Notes: generated from the sequence alone by a model not told the origin. A DNA stretch of 64,000 bases from an uncultured bacterium (GCA_949286705.1 CASEDF010000004.1:62001-126000); one strand, 5' to 3'. Positions 34,285-43,893 are shown, numbered from the stretch's first letter. Numbers and translations: made by a program.

Positions 34285-35367
34285 TTAATTTACCTGAGCA
34301 AGTTTTTCAAGCTTCAGCTTCTGATCGTATTCCATCAAAAGATTAATCAACTCGTCCAAATCACCGTCAATAACCGTCCAGACATTCAGGTTATGATTAA
34401 TTCTGTGGTCTGTCAGCCTGCCTTGAGGGAAATTATACGTCCTGATACGCTCGCTTCTGTCGCCGGTACCGACTTGAGAGCGGCGAAGGTCAGTAATTTC
34501 CTTCATTTGTTTTTGGACTTCCATATCATAAAGTTTTGCTTTCAAAATCTGGAGTGCGCGTTCTTTATTCTGCAATTGGGAACGTTCTTCCGTACAGAAA
34601 ATCATAATGCCTGTGGGTTTATGGAAAACTCTTGCCGCGGTTTCGACCTTATTAACATTTTGACCGCCTGCACCGCCTGAACGCGCCGTTGTAATTTCAA
34701 CGTCGTTCATATTTAATTCAACTTCAACATCATCAACTTCCGGCATAACAGCAACGGTTGCGGTTGATGTATGGACTCTGCCTTGAGATTCCGTTGCCGG
34801 AACCCTTTGTACGCGGTGAACTCCTGATTCGTATTTAAGTTTGGAATAAATACTGTCGCCTTTGATTGAAATTATAATTTCGGAAACACCGCCGGCTTCA
34901 CATTCCGTTTTGCTCAAAACTTGAGTCTGCCAGCCCTGTTTATCGGCATAGCGCATATACATTCTTGCCAGATCTCCCGCGAAAATGTTTGCCTCATCTC
35001 CGCCGGCGCCGCCTCTGATTTCAAGCATAATATCTTTATCGTCCATCGGGTCGCGGGGAAGAAGAAGTATTTTCATACGTTCTTCATATTCCGGAAGCTT
35101 TGCCTCATTAGCTTCCATTTCCGACTTTAAAAACGCTTTCATCTCAGGATCGGATTCCGCGTGTATCATTTCTTTTGCTTCTTCAATGGCATCAACCGCC
35201 TTTTTCCATTCGTAATACAAATTTACGGTTTCTTCCATTGATTTGCGCTGTTTTGATAAATCTCTAAACCTGTTATAGTCCTGAATTACGGCAGGATCCG
35301 ATAAAGTTTCGCCAAGTTCCTTATATTTCTTCTCTATCTGAAGAATTTTGTCTAACATATCTTTCAT
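34285..35367 (-). CDS. prfA: Peptide chain release factor 1
   Basis: A 360-residue factor recognising UAA and UAG. The GGQ loop is [17 protein letters not shown], and the codon-reading tripeptide PxT appears as [20 protein letters not shown], which marks RF1 rather than RF2. The N-terminal helical domain is complete. Length is normal. It begins a transcript that continues with rnpM and infB; the gap to rnpM is four bases. Confidence 0.96.
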   Translation of the reverse strand: MKDMLDKILQIEKKYKELGETLSDPAVIQDYNRFRDLSKQRKSMEETVNLYYEWKKAVDAIEEAKEMIHAESDPEMKAFLKSEMEANEAKLPEYEERMKILLLPRDPMDDKDIMLEIRGGAGGDEANIFAGDLARMYMRYADKQGWQTQVLSKTECEAGGVSEIIISIKGDSIYSKLKYESGVHRVQRVPATESQGRVHTSTATVAVMPEVDDVEVELNMNDVEITTARSGGAGGQNVNKVETAARVFHKPTGIMIFCTEERSQLQNKERALQILKAKLYDMEVQKQMKEITDLRRSQVGTGDRSERIRTYNFPQGRLTDHRINHNLNVWTVIDGDLDELINLLMEYDQKLKLEKLAQVN

Positions 35368-35471
35368 AACTCAATTATAACAGGAACAAAAAATATTTCA
35401 AAGGGCTATTCACAAGGATAGCCCGAACACTGAAATTTATATTATCATCTGATAATCATAGAAACGAGATT

Positions 35472-36647
35472 TCAATAATTCATTTTACGTTCCTGAAAAA
35501 TCCTGTATGCACAACTAAAACCGAGTTGAGTGGTATCCTCGCAAGTGTTTCTGTAATCAGTTCCACCGTCACGGAATTCCTCATTCGTATAAGGACGAAT
35601 TTTACCGTGTTCATTTTTCTTCAAATAAACAAAAAATACATCTCTGCCTATTTGATTCGGTCCGCTGCGACCGTTTACATCAATTGTAAAAAGTAAATCA
35701 GGCAGTCCCCAGCGTATACCGTTGCTATGAGTTTTAAATGTAAAGCCTATTAAACTACCGTCAGATAAAACTAATTGATTACCCGAAGAAAATAAACAAT
35801 AATTAAACTGTGACGGCATTGCAATACAATTATCAGTCCCTTTCTGACCGTTTAAGTATTTATATTCAAATGGGCTTATATGACACGCGTCGCCCTTATA
35901 TAAAACATCCGCACCGCATTCATATGCAACTTTTAAATATTTTCTATACAAATCAACAATGGAATCATTTCCGCCTGTATCCTCCTCACCATACTGAGCC
36001 CAACTCCAGTTAACCGGATCTCCCACTTCCGCGACTATCATATTAGACGCATTCTGCAATACAGAATATGTTTTAAAAAACCTCTCGACATATCCTTTAT
36101 TCCGAATATTCGTAACCAATGTCGGAATTGTCATGGCTGCCACGATACCGATAATGCCAAGGGTTATCAAAACTTCTGCAAGAGTGAAGGCGGCCTTTTG
36201 GGAAGATACTAAATTACTAAGGCAGTAAGGCACTAAGAATTTTTTAGATTGAGTGGCGTGAGGTTTGTGATTTCTGTGAGCTTCGCTCACTACTCTGTCA
36301 CCCTGAACTTGTTTGACTACTTTTTCCAAAATCTTCGATTTTGTGAAAAATGTCCGGTTTTCCCGCAGGATCTGTGATTCATAATTCATCATATTAGAAT
36401 TATAATTTGTATTTGATCCTTTGTCAATTTTGTTGTCGGTCTGGGAATGACCACCTACGTTTCTATTACTTCTTACTGCCTTAGTATCATAGTATCTTAA
36501 TAACTTTTCCAAAAATATACTGCCGAAACCCTTATTAACTTCATGCCCCGTTAAATTTTCTACAACTTCCTGTTGGTCGGGTCCAGCGGCTACGCTGGCT
36601 AGGAGAGTCGCCCCCCCCCCGTTCTGAAAACTAGTCATATCAATCAC
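35472..36647 (-). CDS. Pilin-like protein D, phase ON (10 G)
   Basis: A 391-residue open frame running unbroken from GTG 36647 (or ATG 36638, better spaced from AAAGGAGAG) through the 10-G tract to the end of the pilin. The N-terminus reads MTSFQNGGGATLLASVAAGP. A leader of about 150 residues, encoded by the repeat-rich DNA, precedes AAFTLAEVLITLGIIGIVAA, with Ala at -1. The body has LSDGSLIGF and VNGRSGPNQIGRDVFFVYLK, plus several cysteines. A leader this long is far beyond a normal prepilin leader, so internal starts or processing are possible. The ON state is seen directly in the sequence; expression is inferred. It lies downstream of yidD. Confidence 0.8.
   Translation of the reverse strand: MIDMTSFQNGGGATLLASVAAGPDQQEVVENLTGHEVNKGFGSIFLEKLLRYYDTKAVRSNRNVGGHSQTDNKIDKGSNTNYNSNMMNYESQILRENRTFFTKSKILEKVVKQVQGDRVVSEAHRNHKPHATQSKKFLVPYCLSNLVSSQKAAFTLAEVLITLGIIGIVAAMTIPTLVTNIRNKGYVERFFKTYSVLQNASNMIVAEVGDPVNWSWAQYGEEDTGGNDSIVDLYRKYLKVAYECGADVLYKGDACHISPFEYKYLNGQKGTDNCIAMPSQFNYCLFSSGNQLVLSDGSLIGFTFKTHSNGIRWGLPDLLFTIDVNGRSGPNQIGRDVFFVYLKKNEHGKIRPYTNEEFRDGGTDYRNTCEDTTQLGFSCAYRIFQERKMNY
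36205..36510. repeat. Repeat cluster inside the leader of pilin-like gene D
   Basis: Two TTAGTATC-type repeats (36206-36236 and 36468-36503) flank a REP-like stretch with GTCACCCTGAACTTG at 36298. All are in the same open frame and encode the KLLRYYDTKAVRSN and VPYCLSNLVSSQK peptides. This looks like in-frame accumulation of dispersed repeats between switch and pilin. Confidence 0.6.
36611..36620 (-). repeat. Poly-G tract D (10 G), switch ON
   Basis: Ten G on the coding strand, one more than in the other five copies. CAG AAC GGG GGG GGG GCG ACT places the tract in frame with pilin-like gene D over the entire leader. One base less or more would close the frame. Confidence 0.85.
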
Positions 36648-36696
36648 TCTCCTTTTTGAGGTTTATTATATCAAATTTACTAATTTTTGGCAACAC

Positions 36697-36906
36697 CTAA
36701 GGTACCGGATCATAGCCGCCCGGATTTTTGGGATGGCAGCGGCATATCCGTTTAATTCCAAGCCAGCCGCCTTTTATTACACCGTATTTTTGAATTGCCT
36801 GCTTCATATACTCTGAACATGTCGGATAAAACCTGCACACAGGCGGAGTTAAAGACGAAATCTTTTGATAAATTGTTATTAAAACCGTGAAGAACTTCTT
36901 AATCAT
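36697..36906 (-). CDS. yidD: Membrane protein insertion efficiency factor YidD
   Basis: A 69-residue protein assisting YidC-dependent membrane insertion. [20 protein letters not shown], with the two conserved Cys, and [15 protein letters not shown] are diagnostic. It starts three bases after the flhA stop, so it is likely expressed with the flagellar-type genes rather than with the usual rpmH-rnpA genes. Confidence 0.93.
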   Translation of the reverse strand: MIKKFFTVLITIYQKISSLTPPVCRFYPTCSEYMKQAIQKYGVIKGGWLGIKRICRCHPKNPGGYDPVP

Positions 36907-36909
36907 TTC

Positions 36910-39003
36910 TTATTCCATAGCATAAGCTTCACCGATTGTGTCAATTGCTTCAACCTTAATATCCGTAATCAATTCGGAATAAGAAATTACGACAATTGTC
37001 GGGATATGACGTTCGAGCAATTGATATAAAGGCAGTCTTATTCTCGGCGAACACAAAATTACCGGCTGTTTGCCGCAAGTCTGATGCGCACGCATCAAAG
37101 TTGTTGCGGTAGTTTCAATCAATTCCTGAACCTGCATCGGATTCAGCAGAAACATTGTACCTAATTCCGTTCTCTGGCAACTGTCGTCAAGAACTTTTTC
37201 CCATTCCGGAGAAAGTGTCAATGCATACAAAACTCTGTCATCCTGCACGTTTGAAAGGCAAATCTGACGTCCCAGAGCTGCTCTCAAACGTTCGGATAAA
37301 ATATCGGGCTCTTTTGAAAATCTTGCGTAATCGCAAAGTCTTTCAAATACGAATATAATATCTTTTATTGAAACTTTTTCTCTGATTAAGTTGACAAAAA
37401 TCTTCCGCAGGTCGCTTGTTGAGATAATTGTCGGAACAAGGTCATTAACAAGTGTCGGGTCTTGAGATCTGACAAGCTCCATAAGCTTAAGGACATCAGT
37501 TTTTGTCATAACATCATCAACATGTTTTCTGACACACTCTTGAAGGTGCGTAACAATAACATCCGTTGAGTCAACCGCAGTAACGGATCTTGCGGATTTT
37601 GCATCTTCCGCGGTAATCCAGTAGGCTTGAGTTTGATATGTAGGATCAATACCGATAATCGCGTCGTCAGGAACCTCTTTTCGCATAGAATCCCACTGAT
37701 CCGCAATTACCATTAATCTTCCGGGATATACGTAACCCGTTGCAACAGTATTGCCGCGGATTGAAATCATATATTCGTTTGCATCCAGCGCTGATGAATC
37801 CATAATTCTTATGTTCGGAATAATATACCCCAATTCATCCGTAACTCTTTGACGCAAAGCAGCAATCTTTGCAAGCAATTGACCTTCCTGATCAGGATCT
37901 GCAATTACAAGCAGGTTTGACCCTACCTGCAAACTCAATACATCAACCCCTAAGCGTTCGTACATCCTGTTCGGGTTAACAAGATCCTGCATGTTCTGGC
38001 GGACGTTTTCCAATTGTCCCAATTGTGATTGAACATCTGCGTTAATTAATACGGAGAAACCTGCAATTCCCAATCCCACCGAAAACATCAAAAACGGGAA
38101 CCACGGCAAGCCCGTAATAGGTCCTGTTACTGCCAGTAACATCAAAAATCCCGATGCAAAGAAAAGTGAATACGGTTTGCTTAAGATTTCACCCGCAACA
38201 TCCGCACCGAGTGATGAGCTTGCGGCAGATGATCTTGTCATAAATACACCGGCTGCAATTGACATCAAAAGTGACGGAACCTGTGATGCCAAACCGTCAC
38301 CGATTGTTAAGACCGTATATTTAGCAACAGCATCAGCTATCGGCATCTGATTCATCAAACACCCGACGCATAATCCGCCTACAATGTTTATAATTACAAT
38401 AATTATACCTGCAATAGTATCACCTTTTACAAACTTCATGGCACCGTCCATTGACCCGAAAAGGTTTGATTCTCTCTGCAAATCTTCACGCTTTTTGGTA
38501 GCTTCTTCCGGTGAAATCAAGCCCGCATTGAAATCCGCGTCAATTGTCATCTGCTTACCCGGCATAGCGTCCAATGCAAACCTTGCAGCAACTTCCGCAA
38601 TACGTTCCGCACCTTTTGTGATTACCATGAACTGTACAACCGTAATAATCAAGAAGATTACGCCGCCGACTACCATGTTTCCGCCGGTTACAAACGTTCC
38701 GAACGCATGGATAACTTCTCCCGCCTCGCCTTTTGCCAGAATCAAACGCGTTGAAGCAATGGACAGTACAAGCCGGAACATCGTTCCCAGAAGAATAATT
38801 GACGGAAATGCCGCAAGTTCAAGCGTTTTCTGAACATACAAAGCTATCATCAGTAACACAATACCGAGCGCAATATTCAAACTTATTGAAAAATTTATAA
38901 CCCACGTCGGCATTTCTACAAGCAAAATCAACAGCAAGGTCAATACAAATATTGCCAAGAAAATTTCACTTATAGGATTGCTGCCTGAATTAGCCTGTGC
39001 CAT
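36910..39003 (-). CDS. flhA: Flagellar-type export gate protein FlhA
   Basis: A 697-residue FHIPEP-family protein. Eight membrane helices fill the N-terminal half, with the FHIPEP signature region RFALDAMPGKQMTIDADFNA. The C-terminal half is the cytoplasmic ring that docks export substrates. It is the nonameric gate of flagellar and non-flagellar type III export; the FliF/FliE neighbours favour the flagellar class. Its start overlaps the end of the fliH gene by one base. Confidence 0.93.
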   Translation of the reverse strand: MAQANSGSNPISEIFLAIFVLTLLLILLVEMPTWVINFSISLNIALGIVLLMIALYVQKTLELAAFPSIILLGTMFRLVLSIASTRLILAKGEAGEVIHAFGTFVTGGNMVVGGVIFLIITVVQFMVITKGAERIAEVAARFALDAMPGKQMTIDADFNAGLISPEEATKKREDLQRESNLFGSMDGAMKFVKGDTIAGIIIVIINIVGGLCVGCLMNQMPIADAVAKYTVLTIGDGLASQVPSLLMSIAAGVFMTRSSAASSSLGADVAGEILSKPYSLFFASGFLMLLAVTGPITGLPWFPFLMFSVGLGIAGFSVLINADVQSQLGQLENVRQNMQDLVNPNRMYERLGVDVLSLQVGSNLLVIADPDQEGQLLAKIAALRQRVTDELGYIIPNIRIMDSSALDANEYMISIRGNTVATGYVYPGRLMVIADQWDSMRKEVPDDAIIGIDPTYQTQAYWITAEDAKSARSVTAVDSTDVIVTHLQECVRKHVDDVMTKTDVLKLMELVRSQDPTLVNDLVPTIISTSDLRKIFVNLIREKVSIKDIIFVFERLCDYARFSKEPDILSERLRAALGRQICLSNVQDDRVLYALTLSPEWEKVLDDSCQRTELGTMFLLNPMQVQELIETTATTLMRAHQTCGKQPVILCSPRIRLPLYQLLERHIPTIVVISYSELITDIKVEAIDTIGEAYAME

Positions 39004-39695
39004 TAAATTTCTTTCAAAGCCTCACTTATTATTGCCAATTGAGTATCAATTGTAGCATCTACCACGCCGTTTGTTGTTGTAACCACACATCCGCCTTCCA
39101 TAACGGATTCATCAGGTATAACCATGATTTTTGCCTCCAAACCCAGCTGTTCCGCCATCGAAGGGACTTCGCTTTTCAGCATACTGACCTGCGAAGGATT
39201 TGTGTGCAAGGTAATTTTGGTTTCTTCTTTGGACAAACCTTTTAATATTTCATGCACACTCTCTAACAGAAGTTCCGGAGTTTGTGTCAATTCTTTTTTA
39301 ATAATTTTTTTTGCAATATCAACACTGATTGAAAGAATTTCCGGTGCAATTTTGTCAAAAACTTCCTGCTTTGCATTCATAAATTCTTTTATTGCATCCC
39401 GCAAAACTGCAATATCGTCTTTTGCCTGACTTAAGCCCGCCTGATAACCCTCTTTGGCTGCAGCTTCACGAATTGCATCGGCTTCTTCTCTTGCCCGTGA
39501 AATCAAATTTCTGTCGTCAATTCTTCTGAAGCCTCTGCGTCTGTCGCCGCGGCGGCGTTCATTTCGCTGTTTAAAGTCAATATTGTCAAGGTTAAATAAG
39601 TCGATAACCTCATCATCGACCTGTGCAGAAGAGTCCTGAGCAACTTCCTGCTGATTAAGCTCCTCCGGTTGAATTTTTTTCTTTTTTATAATCAT
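39003..39695 (-). CDS. fliH: FliH-like export ATPase regulator
   Basis: A 230-residue protein. An Arg-rich N-terminal segment (RNERRRGDRRRGFRRI) is followed by a long helix (AREEADAIREAAAKEGYQAG) and a C-terminal FliH/SctL domain with GCVVTTTNGVVDATIDTQL. FliH binds the FliI ATPase and links it to the export gate. No fliI gene follows here, flhA does, so the ATPase must be encoded elsewhere. Confidence 0.85.
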   Translation of the reverse strand: MIIKKKKIQPEELNQQEVAQDSSAQVDDEVIDLFNLDNIDFKQRNERRRGDRRRGFRRIDDRNLISRAREEADAIREAAAKEGYQAGLSQAKDDIAVLRDAIKEFMNAKQEVFDKIAPEILSISVDIAKKIIKKELTQTPELLLESVHEILKGLSKEETKITLHTNPSQVSMLKSEVPSMAEQLGLEAKIMVIPDESVMEGGCVVTTTNGVVDATIDTQLAIISEALKEI

Positions 39696-39707
39696 GATTT
39701 AATATTA

Positions 39708-40712
39708 TTATACACTATCTTGTATATGGGTGGCAATAATGTTAGCAACTTTTGGCGCAACTTCATAAAACTCACCCTCTAATGCATTGAAAACAAGGCG
39801 TTTTACCTTCATTCGCTCGGGTTTTAACATTTGTTCCAATTGCTGCCTTTCTATCCCTTCTGTAACTTTTTGTAATTTTAATACAATTTTGCTCGGGCTT
39901 AATTCTTGAGGTTTGGGCAAATTAGTTTTTATTTCATTCAAACATTTTAAGGTCGTATTTACGCTTACACGGGATTCCAAATCCGGCATGCCCATATATT
40001 TGATAACTGTCTGCGCGTCTTCAGGGTCGAATTTGTTCAAAATAGTTTGAACTTTTTCCTGCTTCATTTTTTGGAAAAGCAAAGCAACAGTTGCAAGTTT
40101 CATAACCTTAGGACTTGAGCCGCCCTGTACAGGTGTAGTTGCAGCAGGCGCTTGACCTTGCGGTTGTGGAGCTGCCTGCTGCTGAGCTTGTTGTTCTTCC
40201 GCAGCCTGTTCTTCACTCATCTGCTGCATCATGGAATCTATATTTGATTGCTTTGCAGCCTGCTCCATTAACCCCTGATCTATAAGATTTTTATCTTTAA
40301 GTTCAGCTATTGCATCAAGATATGTCTTTTTAACATGATGTTCAATTAACTGTAAAATCTGCTCCTGCGGGAGTCCCTGTCTGAAAGTCTGTTTCGCAAT
40401 TTCAAATATTGTAAATGCAATTTTTTGCATTATGGGATCCCAGAATTCCTGCGGAAGTTTGGATCGAATTAAGTCAACGGATTTGTGGAATGCCCATTCC
40501 GCAATTATCTGGGTAATCATCATTGCCTGATCCGCATTAAAATTGGATTCCGTATCATTATATAAAGCTTCACCGGCAAGTGCAGAAAAATTCATCAGTG
40601 TATTTACGACGTATTGCTTTTCAGGGTCGGTAAAATCTTTCGGCACAAGTTCCACTGCCTGTTGTGTCAAATTTTGCGCAAATTCCTGATAATTAAACCC
40701 TTGTATTGCCAT
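39708..40712 (-). CDS. Protein in the FliG position, without recognisable FliG torque domain
   Basis: A 334-residue helical protein between fliF and fliH, the usual place of fliG. A helical N-terminal half leads to a Gln/Ala/Pro-rich linker (residues about 170-200). LATVALLFQKMKQEKVQTIL and DPEDAQTVIKYMGMPDLESR then resemble the helical repeats of FliG_N/FliG_M. The conserved charged C-terminal motor segment of FliG (MFVFEDI-type) is not visible. It may be a strongly divergent rotor protein or a structural ring linker. Gaps to both neighbours are short, so it belongs to the same operon. Confidence 0.65.
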   Translation of the reverse strand: MAIQGFNYQEFAQNLTQQAVELVPKDFTDPEKQYVVNTLMNFSALAGEALYNDTESNFNADQAMMITQIIAEWAFHKSVDLIRSKLPQEFWDPIMQKIAFTIFEIAKQTFRQGLPQEQILQLIEHHVKKTYLDAIAELKDKNLIDQGLMEQAAKQSNIDSMMQQMSEEQAAEEQQAQQQAAPQPQGQAPAATTPVQGGSSPKVMKLATVALLFQKMKQEKVQTILNKFDPEDAQTVIKYMGMPDLESRVSVNTTLKCLNEIKTNLPKPQELSPSKIVLKLQKVTEGIERQQLEQMLKPERMKVKRLVFNALEGEFYEVAPKVANIIATHIQDSV

Positions 40713-40715
40713 TGA

Positions 40716-42359
40716 TTATCCTTGTTCTATCCAGCTTTTAATTTTTTCGCCTGCTTCTTCATCATCCATATCGGACATTTCAGCTGAAACATTGGCAAGC
40801 TGTTCAAGTAATTGACCTTCATCCTGCTGAGGTATATATTCTCTCTGCTGACGTTCGATAAGATTTTGTGCAAGTTCTGATTGTCTTTCAGTCAATTGAG
40901 CTGCACGATTAGTAATATCGCTTAACTGTTTATCCTGTTCGGCAGTTTTTTGTTTTAACTGTTCAACTTCACGCCTGTTGGCTTCCTGCACCTGTTTAAC
41001 CTTATCGGATACAACCTTAAACAAGATTAACAAACCTGCACCGCTGAGAGCAATTGCAAGCCACCACGGATTGCCTGTTTCATCAGGTTTCGGTAAGTTA
41101 ACGGGTCTGTCGGATGCAAGATACGGATCCGTTGAATCTGAAAATGCTATTGATACATTTTCGGGATCAACTTTCGGGCTTGCCGCGTGTGCTATTAATT
41201 CTTTTAACTCTTCAAGTGTTGTATTAGAAGGAATTGCTGATTTCTCAAGAGTTACGGCAACCGAAATTTCTTCCACCACACCGGGTTTTATATATTCATT
41301 GGTTTGAGTTTTTGTAACACCGTATTGGGTTTCAGTTGCAGATCTTGAATAGCTTCTGTTTTGTGAAGAATCCGCACCGCCCTGCTGCAAGCCGTTCGGC
41401 AAATAAACGCTTACAGCGCTTACGTTTCTGTTGGAATCCTGTGTCTGATCGCCCAGACCTTCGGTAAAATTCTGCTCGGTGACTGCTGTTTTTTTAGTCG
41501 GATCATATTCTATAGTGAATTTTTCAACAGGAGCCTGTCTTAAAAATGTACTTACAGTCACAACATAATTACCTTTACCGATAAGTCTGTCAAGTTGTGT
41601 TGCAACTTTTTGCTGCATGTATTTATCATTTTCCTGCAATCTTTCAAGCATTTCGTCTTCGGCATCTATAATACTCGTATATACATTACCGTTTGTATCG
41701 GTAATCGCGACATTCTCTGCGGTCAAACCGGTTACGCTGCCGAGTAAAAGATTTGTTATGGCTTTTACCTTTAATTGATCAAGCTTGTCACCTGCCGGAA
41801 TTGTAATCTGAACTGTTGCGGTTACGGGTTTTTGCATTGATGTAAACATTGTTTGTTCAGGAATTGAAATAAAAACAGATGCGTTTTCAATAGGCGGAAT
41901 TTTACGGATTAATCTTGCAAGTTCACCGTTTATCGCTCTTGCAAGACGAATTCTTTTATCTTCTTTTGTTGACGTAAAATCGCCTTTATCAAAAATTTCC
42001 AGACCCACGTTTTGATCCATAAGACCGCTTTTTACAATCGCAAGAAGCGCTGCATCTTTCTGGCTCTGGGTGTATTCTTTAAGAAAAATCGTAGATTTTG
42101 TACCGTCAAGCTTGCGGCTTGCGTTGATGCCTTCTCTTGCAAGAAGTGCCTGTATTTCTATTGCTTTTCCTAAATTATCCGTTGTCAAAAGATCAAGTTC
42201 TTCTTTAATTACTTTTTCGCTCACAACCCTTGCGGCGCCGTTGCCTGACTTTGAAGAACTCACAATTCCTATTGTCACAAACAAAGCCAACAATAGTACA
42301 ACACCGCCTATAATCCCGTATAATAAAGGTTTGTTTTGAAGAAGTTTTTGAAAATCCAT
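40716..42359 (-). CDS. fliF: Flagellar MS-ring protein FliF
   Basis: A 547-residue protein. A membrane helix at residues about 13-33 is followed by the YscJ/FliF ring domains, with VFISIPEQTMFTSMQKPVTA and ITNLLLGSVTGLTAENVAI. A Gln/Ser/Asn-rich loop comes next (around residues 290-345), and a second helix near residue 430 (WLAIALSGAGLLILFKVV). The long cytoplasmic tail contains a coiled coil and ends in an acidic segment (MDDEEAGEKIKSWIEQG), the usual FliG-binding end. It forms the base ring in the inner membrane. Confidence 0.93.
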   Translation of the reverse strand: MDFQKLLQNKPLLYGIIGGVVLLLALFVTIGIVSSSKSGNGAARVVSEKVIKEELDLLTTDNLGKAIEIQALLAREGINASRKLDGTKSTIFLKEYTQSQKDAALLAIVKSGLMDQNVGLEIFDKGDFTSTKEDKRIRLARAINGELARLIRKIPPIENASVFISIPEQTMFTSMQKPVTATVQITIPAGDKLDQLKVKAITNLLLGSVTGLTAENVAITDTNGNVYTSIIDAEDEMLERLQENDKYMQQKVATQLDRLIGKGNYVVTVSTFLRQAPVEKFTIEYDPTKKTAVTEQNFTEGLGDQTQDSNRNVSAVSVYLPNGLQQGGADSSQNRSYSRSATETQYGVTKTQTNEYIKPGVVEEISVAVTLEKSAIPSNTTLEELKELIAHAASPKVDPENVSIAFSDSTDPYLASDRPVNLPKPDETGNPWWLAIALSGAGLLILFKVVSDKVKQVQEANRREVEQLKQKTAEQDKQLSDITNRAAQLTERQSELAQNLIERQQREYIPQQDEGQLLEQLANVSAEMSDMDDEEAGEKIKSWIEQG

Positions 42360-42384
42360 TTCCGTCCCACTAGTTAATTATATT

Positions 42385-42726
42385 TTACACCTGAATCTGC
42401 ATAACTTTGTCATACGCCTGAATAACTTTCCCGACCAATTGAGTCGCAACATTTACGCTGATTTCGGATTTTGCCATTGCGGTCATAACGTCGTGAATAT
42501 CAACGTTGCCGTTACCTGACATTGCATCTTTAAGCAAATTATCAGGCGCATTAAGTTCTGCGTTGAAATTTTCCATCAAACCTGACATCACCTGCTTAAA
42601 ATCAGGTGAACCGGCTGATTCAACTCTGTTCATTCTGGCAGGCTGGACACCGTTCAAGCCCGTATCCAATTTTGTATGCTGTATTCTCCCTGCCAAGTCA
42701 TAATTCGGATAAAAACTGTTATACAT
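42385..42726 (-). CDS. fliE: Flagellar basal-body protein FliE
   Basis: A 113-residue protein, first gene of the fliEF-fliH-flhA operon. The C-terminal 75 residues match FliE: DFKQVMSGLMENFNAELNA, GNVDIHDVMTAMAKSEISV, then a final helix VGKVIQAYDKVMQIQV. FliE joins the MS ring to the rod and is the first exported subunit. flgB and flgC, which normally precede it, are not here. Confidence 0.9.
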   Translation of the reverse strand: MYNSFYPNYDLAGRIQHTKLDTGLNGVQPARMNRVESAGSPDFKQVMSGLMENFNAELNAPDNLLKDAMSGNGNVDIHDVMTAMAKSEISVNVATQLVGKVIQAYDKVMQIQV

Positions 42727-42790
42727 TTGCCCTGCCTTTCATATATATTCTATCGTAAATTTGGCTGTTATGTTTAACTTTATCTGCATA

Positions 42791-42823
42791 AATCATCCGT
42801 TCAGTGTAGAAAAAACGGATGAT
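42791..42823. terminator. Putative terminator downstream of pilin-like gene E
   Basis: The stem AATCATCCGTT and AAACGGATGATT, with an AG-rich loop, lies between the end of gene E and the start of fliE on the minus strand. The T-run is weak, so the function is uncertain. Confidence 0.4.
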
Positions 42824-42896
42824 TTCATACAAAATATTTAATGATTTTTACTAAAAAGTCATGTATTGTAAGGCAAAAACAAATATCTTATAAAAC

Positions 42897-43829
42897 TTAT
42901 TTTTCGTACAAATATTTGTAACTGCATCCGGCACCCGGAACTACATATAAAGTTGTGCTCACCTCGGCACGACCAATGTTTTCATCACAACCTTGATAGC
43001 CGGCGGTTGCTGTGTTAGTTCCCTCCGCACCAAAAGGTTTGAAATACAATTCTTCAACTCTGTAACGTCCTGTGTACCCGTTATCCTGCAAATTTATGGC
43101 GTAAACATCTTTACCCACGATATTAGGCTCACCTCTAAAATTGTTTACATCAACCAGAATAACAAGACCGCTTGCACTGCCACCAAAATATACCGAAGCT
43201 CCGTTTTTAAGTAATGCAGCCTTTTGACAAAAAGCATAAGAGTTAAGTTTGACTCCGGTTAATGATTTGTAACCCGAGTCAACAATTCCACTCAAGGCAG
43301 ACCAATCAGTATTATTATTTCGATTGCAAAATTTGTCACTATACGGGTTACTGATATTATTGGAACAATTGCCGAATGTGTCAATAACACTGAGATGCGA
43401 CAACATAGCATCAATAAATTCCTTTTTAAAACCCTTTTCGCTGCTGTCAGATACTCCGGGAGAAACTATCATACCAAAATTATCCGCAACAGTCATTTTA
43501 AATGCATTATTCAATATTGCATAACACTCTTTCCATTTGGCATGAAAATGAGCTTCCTGAATCTTGCTTACAAGTGTCGGTATTGTCATGGCTGCAACTA
43601 TACCGATGATACCGAGGGTTATAAGGACTTCGGCGAGTGTGAAGGCGGCTTTTTTAACGTGAGTGAAGCGAGGTTTTTTGTCATCCTGAACATAACTATG
43701 TTGGGCTACATTACTATTACGAATGTTTCTTCTTACTGCCTTAGTATCATAGTATCTTAGTATCTTTACACATAATTTCATGCTCCGATATATTTTCTCC
43801 AACTTCCTGTTGGGCGGGTCCAGCGGCAC
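42897..43829 (-). CDS. Pilin-like protein E, switch region damaged
   Basis: The open frame has 310 residues with AAFTLAEVLITLGIIGIVAA at about residue 60, a polar body, and the family motif VDVNNFRGEPNIVGKDVYAI. The body is a close paralogue of gene F over KIQEAHFHAKWKECYAILNN and the C-terminal GAGCSYKYL(Y/H)EK. The expected entry is ATG 43883, 11 bases after the dCMP deaminase stop, but no tract length opens it: 9 G meets TAA at 43836, 10 G meets TGA about 40 codons on, and 11 G also stops. An internal ATG (MKLCVKILRYY, near 43781) is the only remaining way to translate the pilin part, so the gene may be a silent donor. Confidence 0.72.
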   Translation of the reverse strand: MPLDPPNRKLEKIYRSMKLCVKILRYYDTKAVRRNIRNSNVAQHSYVQDDKKPRFTHVKKAAFTLAEVLITLGIIGIVAAMTIPTLVSKIQEAHFHAKWKECYAILNNAFKMTVADNFGMIVSPGVSDSSEKGFKKEFIDAMLSHLSVIDTFGNCSNNISNPYSDKFCNRNNNTDWSALSGIVDSGYKSLTGVKLNSYAFCQKAALLKNGASVYFGGSASGLVILVDVNNFRGEPNIVGKDVYAINLQDNGYTGRYRVEELYFKPFGAEGTNTATAGYQGCDENIGRAEVSTTLYVVPGAGCSYKYLYEK

Positions 43830-43847
43830 GCTGGCTTAGAGGAGTCG

Positions 43848-43856
43848 CCCCCCCCC
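43848..43856 (-). repeat. Poly-G tract E (9 G), damaged switch
   Basis: Nine G follow nine codons from ATG 43883. The sequence after the tract differs from the other copies by an extra A (CTCTAAGCC) and a deletion further on, so no single-base change restores a full frame to gene E. Confidence 0.75.
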
Positions 43857-43893
43857 GAGGTTGCTGACAACACTATTTGCCATAATTTTCTCC

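Noticed and set aside
36205..36510. Leader repeats of gene D as an insertion sequence
   Set aside because: There are no inverted ends or transposase; the pieces are short repeats found at several loci and read in frame.
39708..40712. Confident assignment as FliG
   Set aside because: The position fits, but the C-terminal motor motif is not visible, so only the position-based label was kept.
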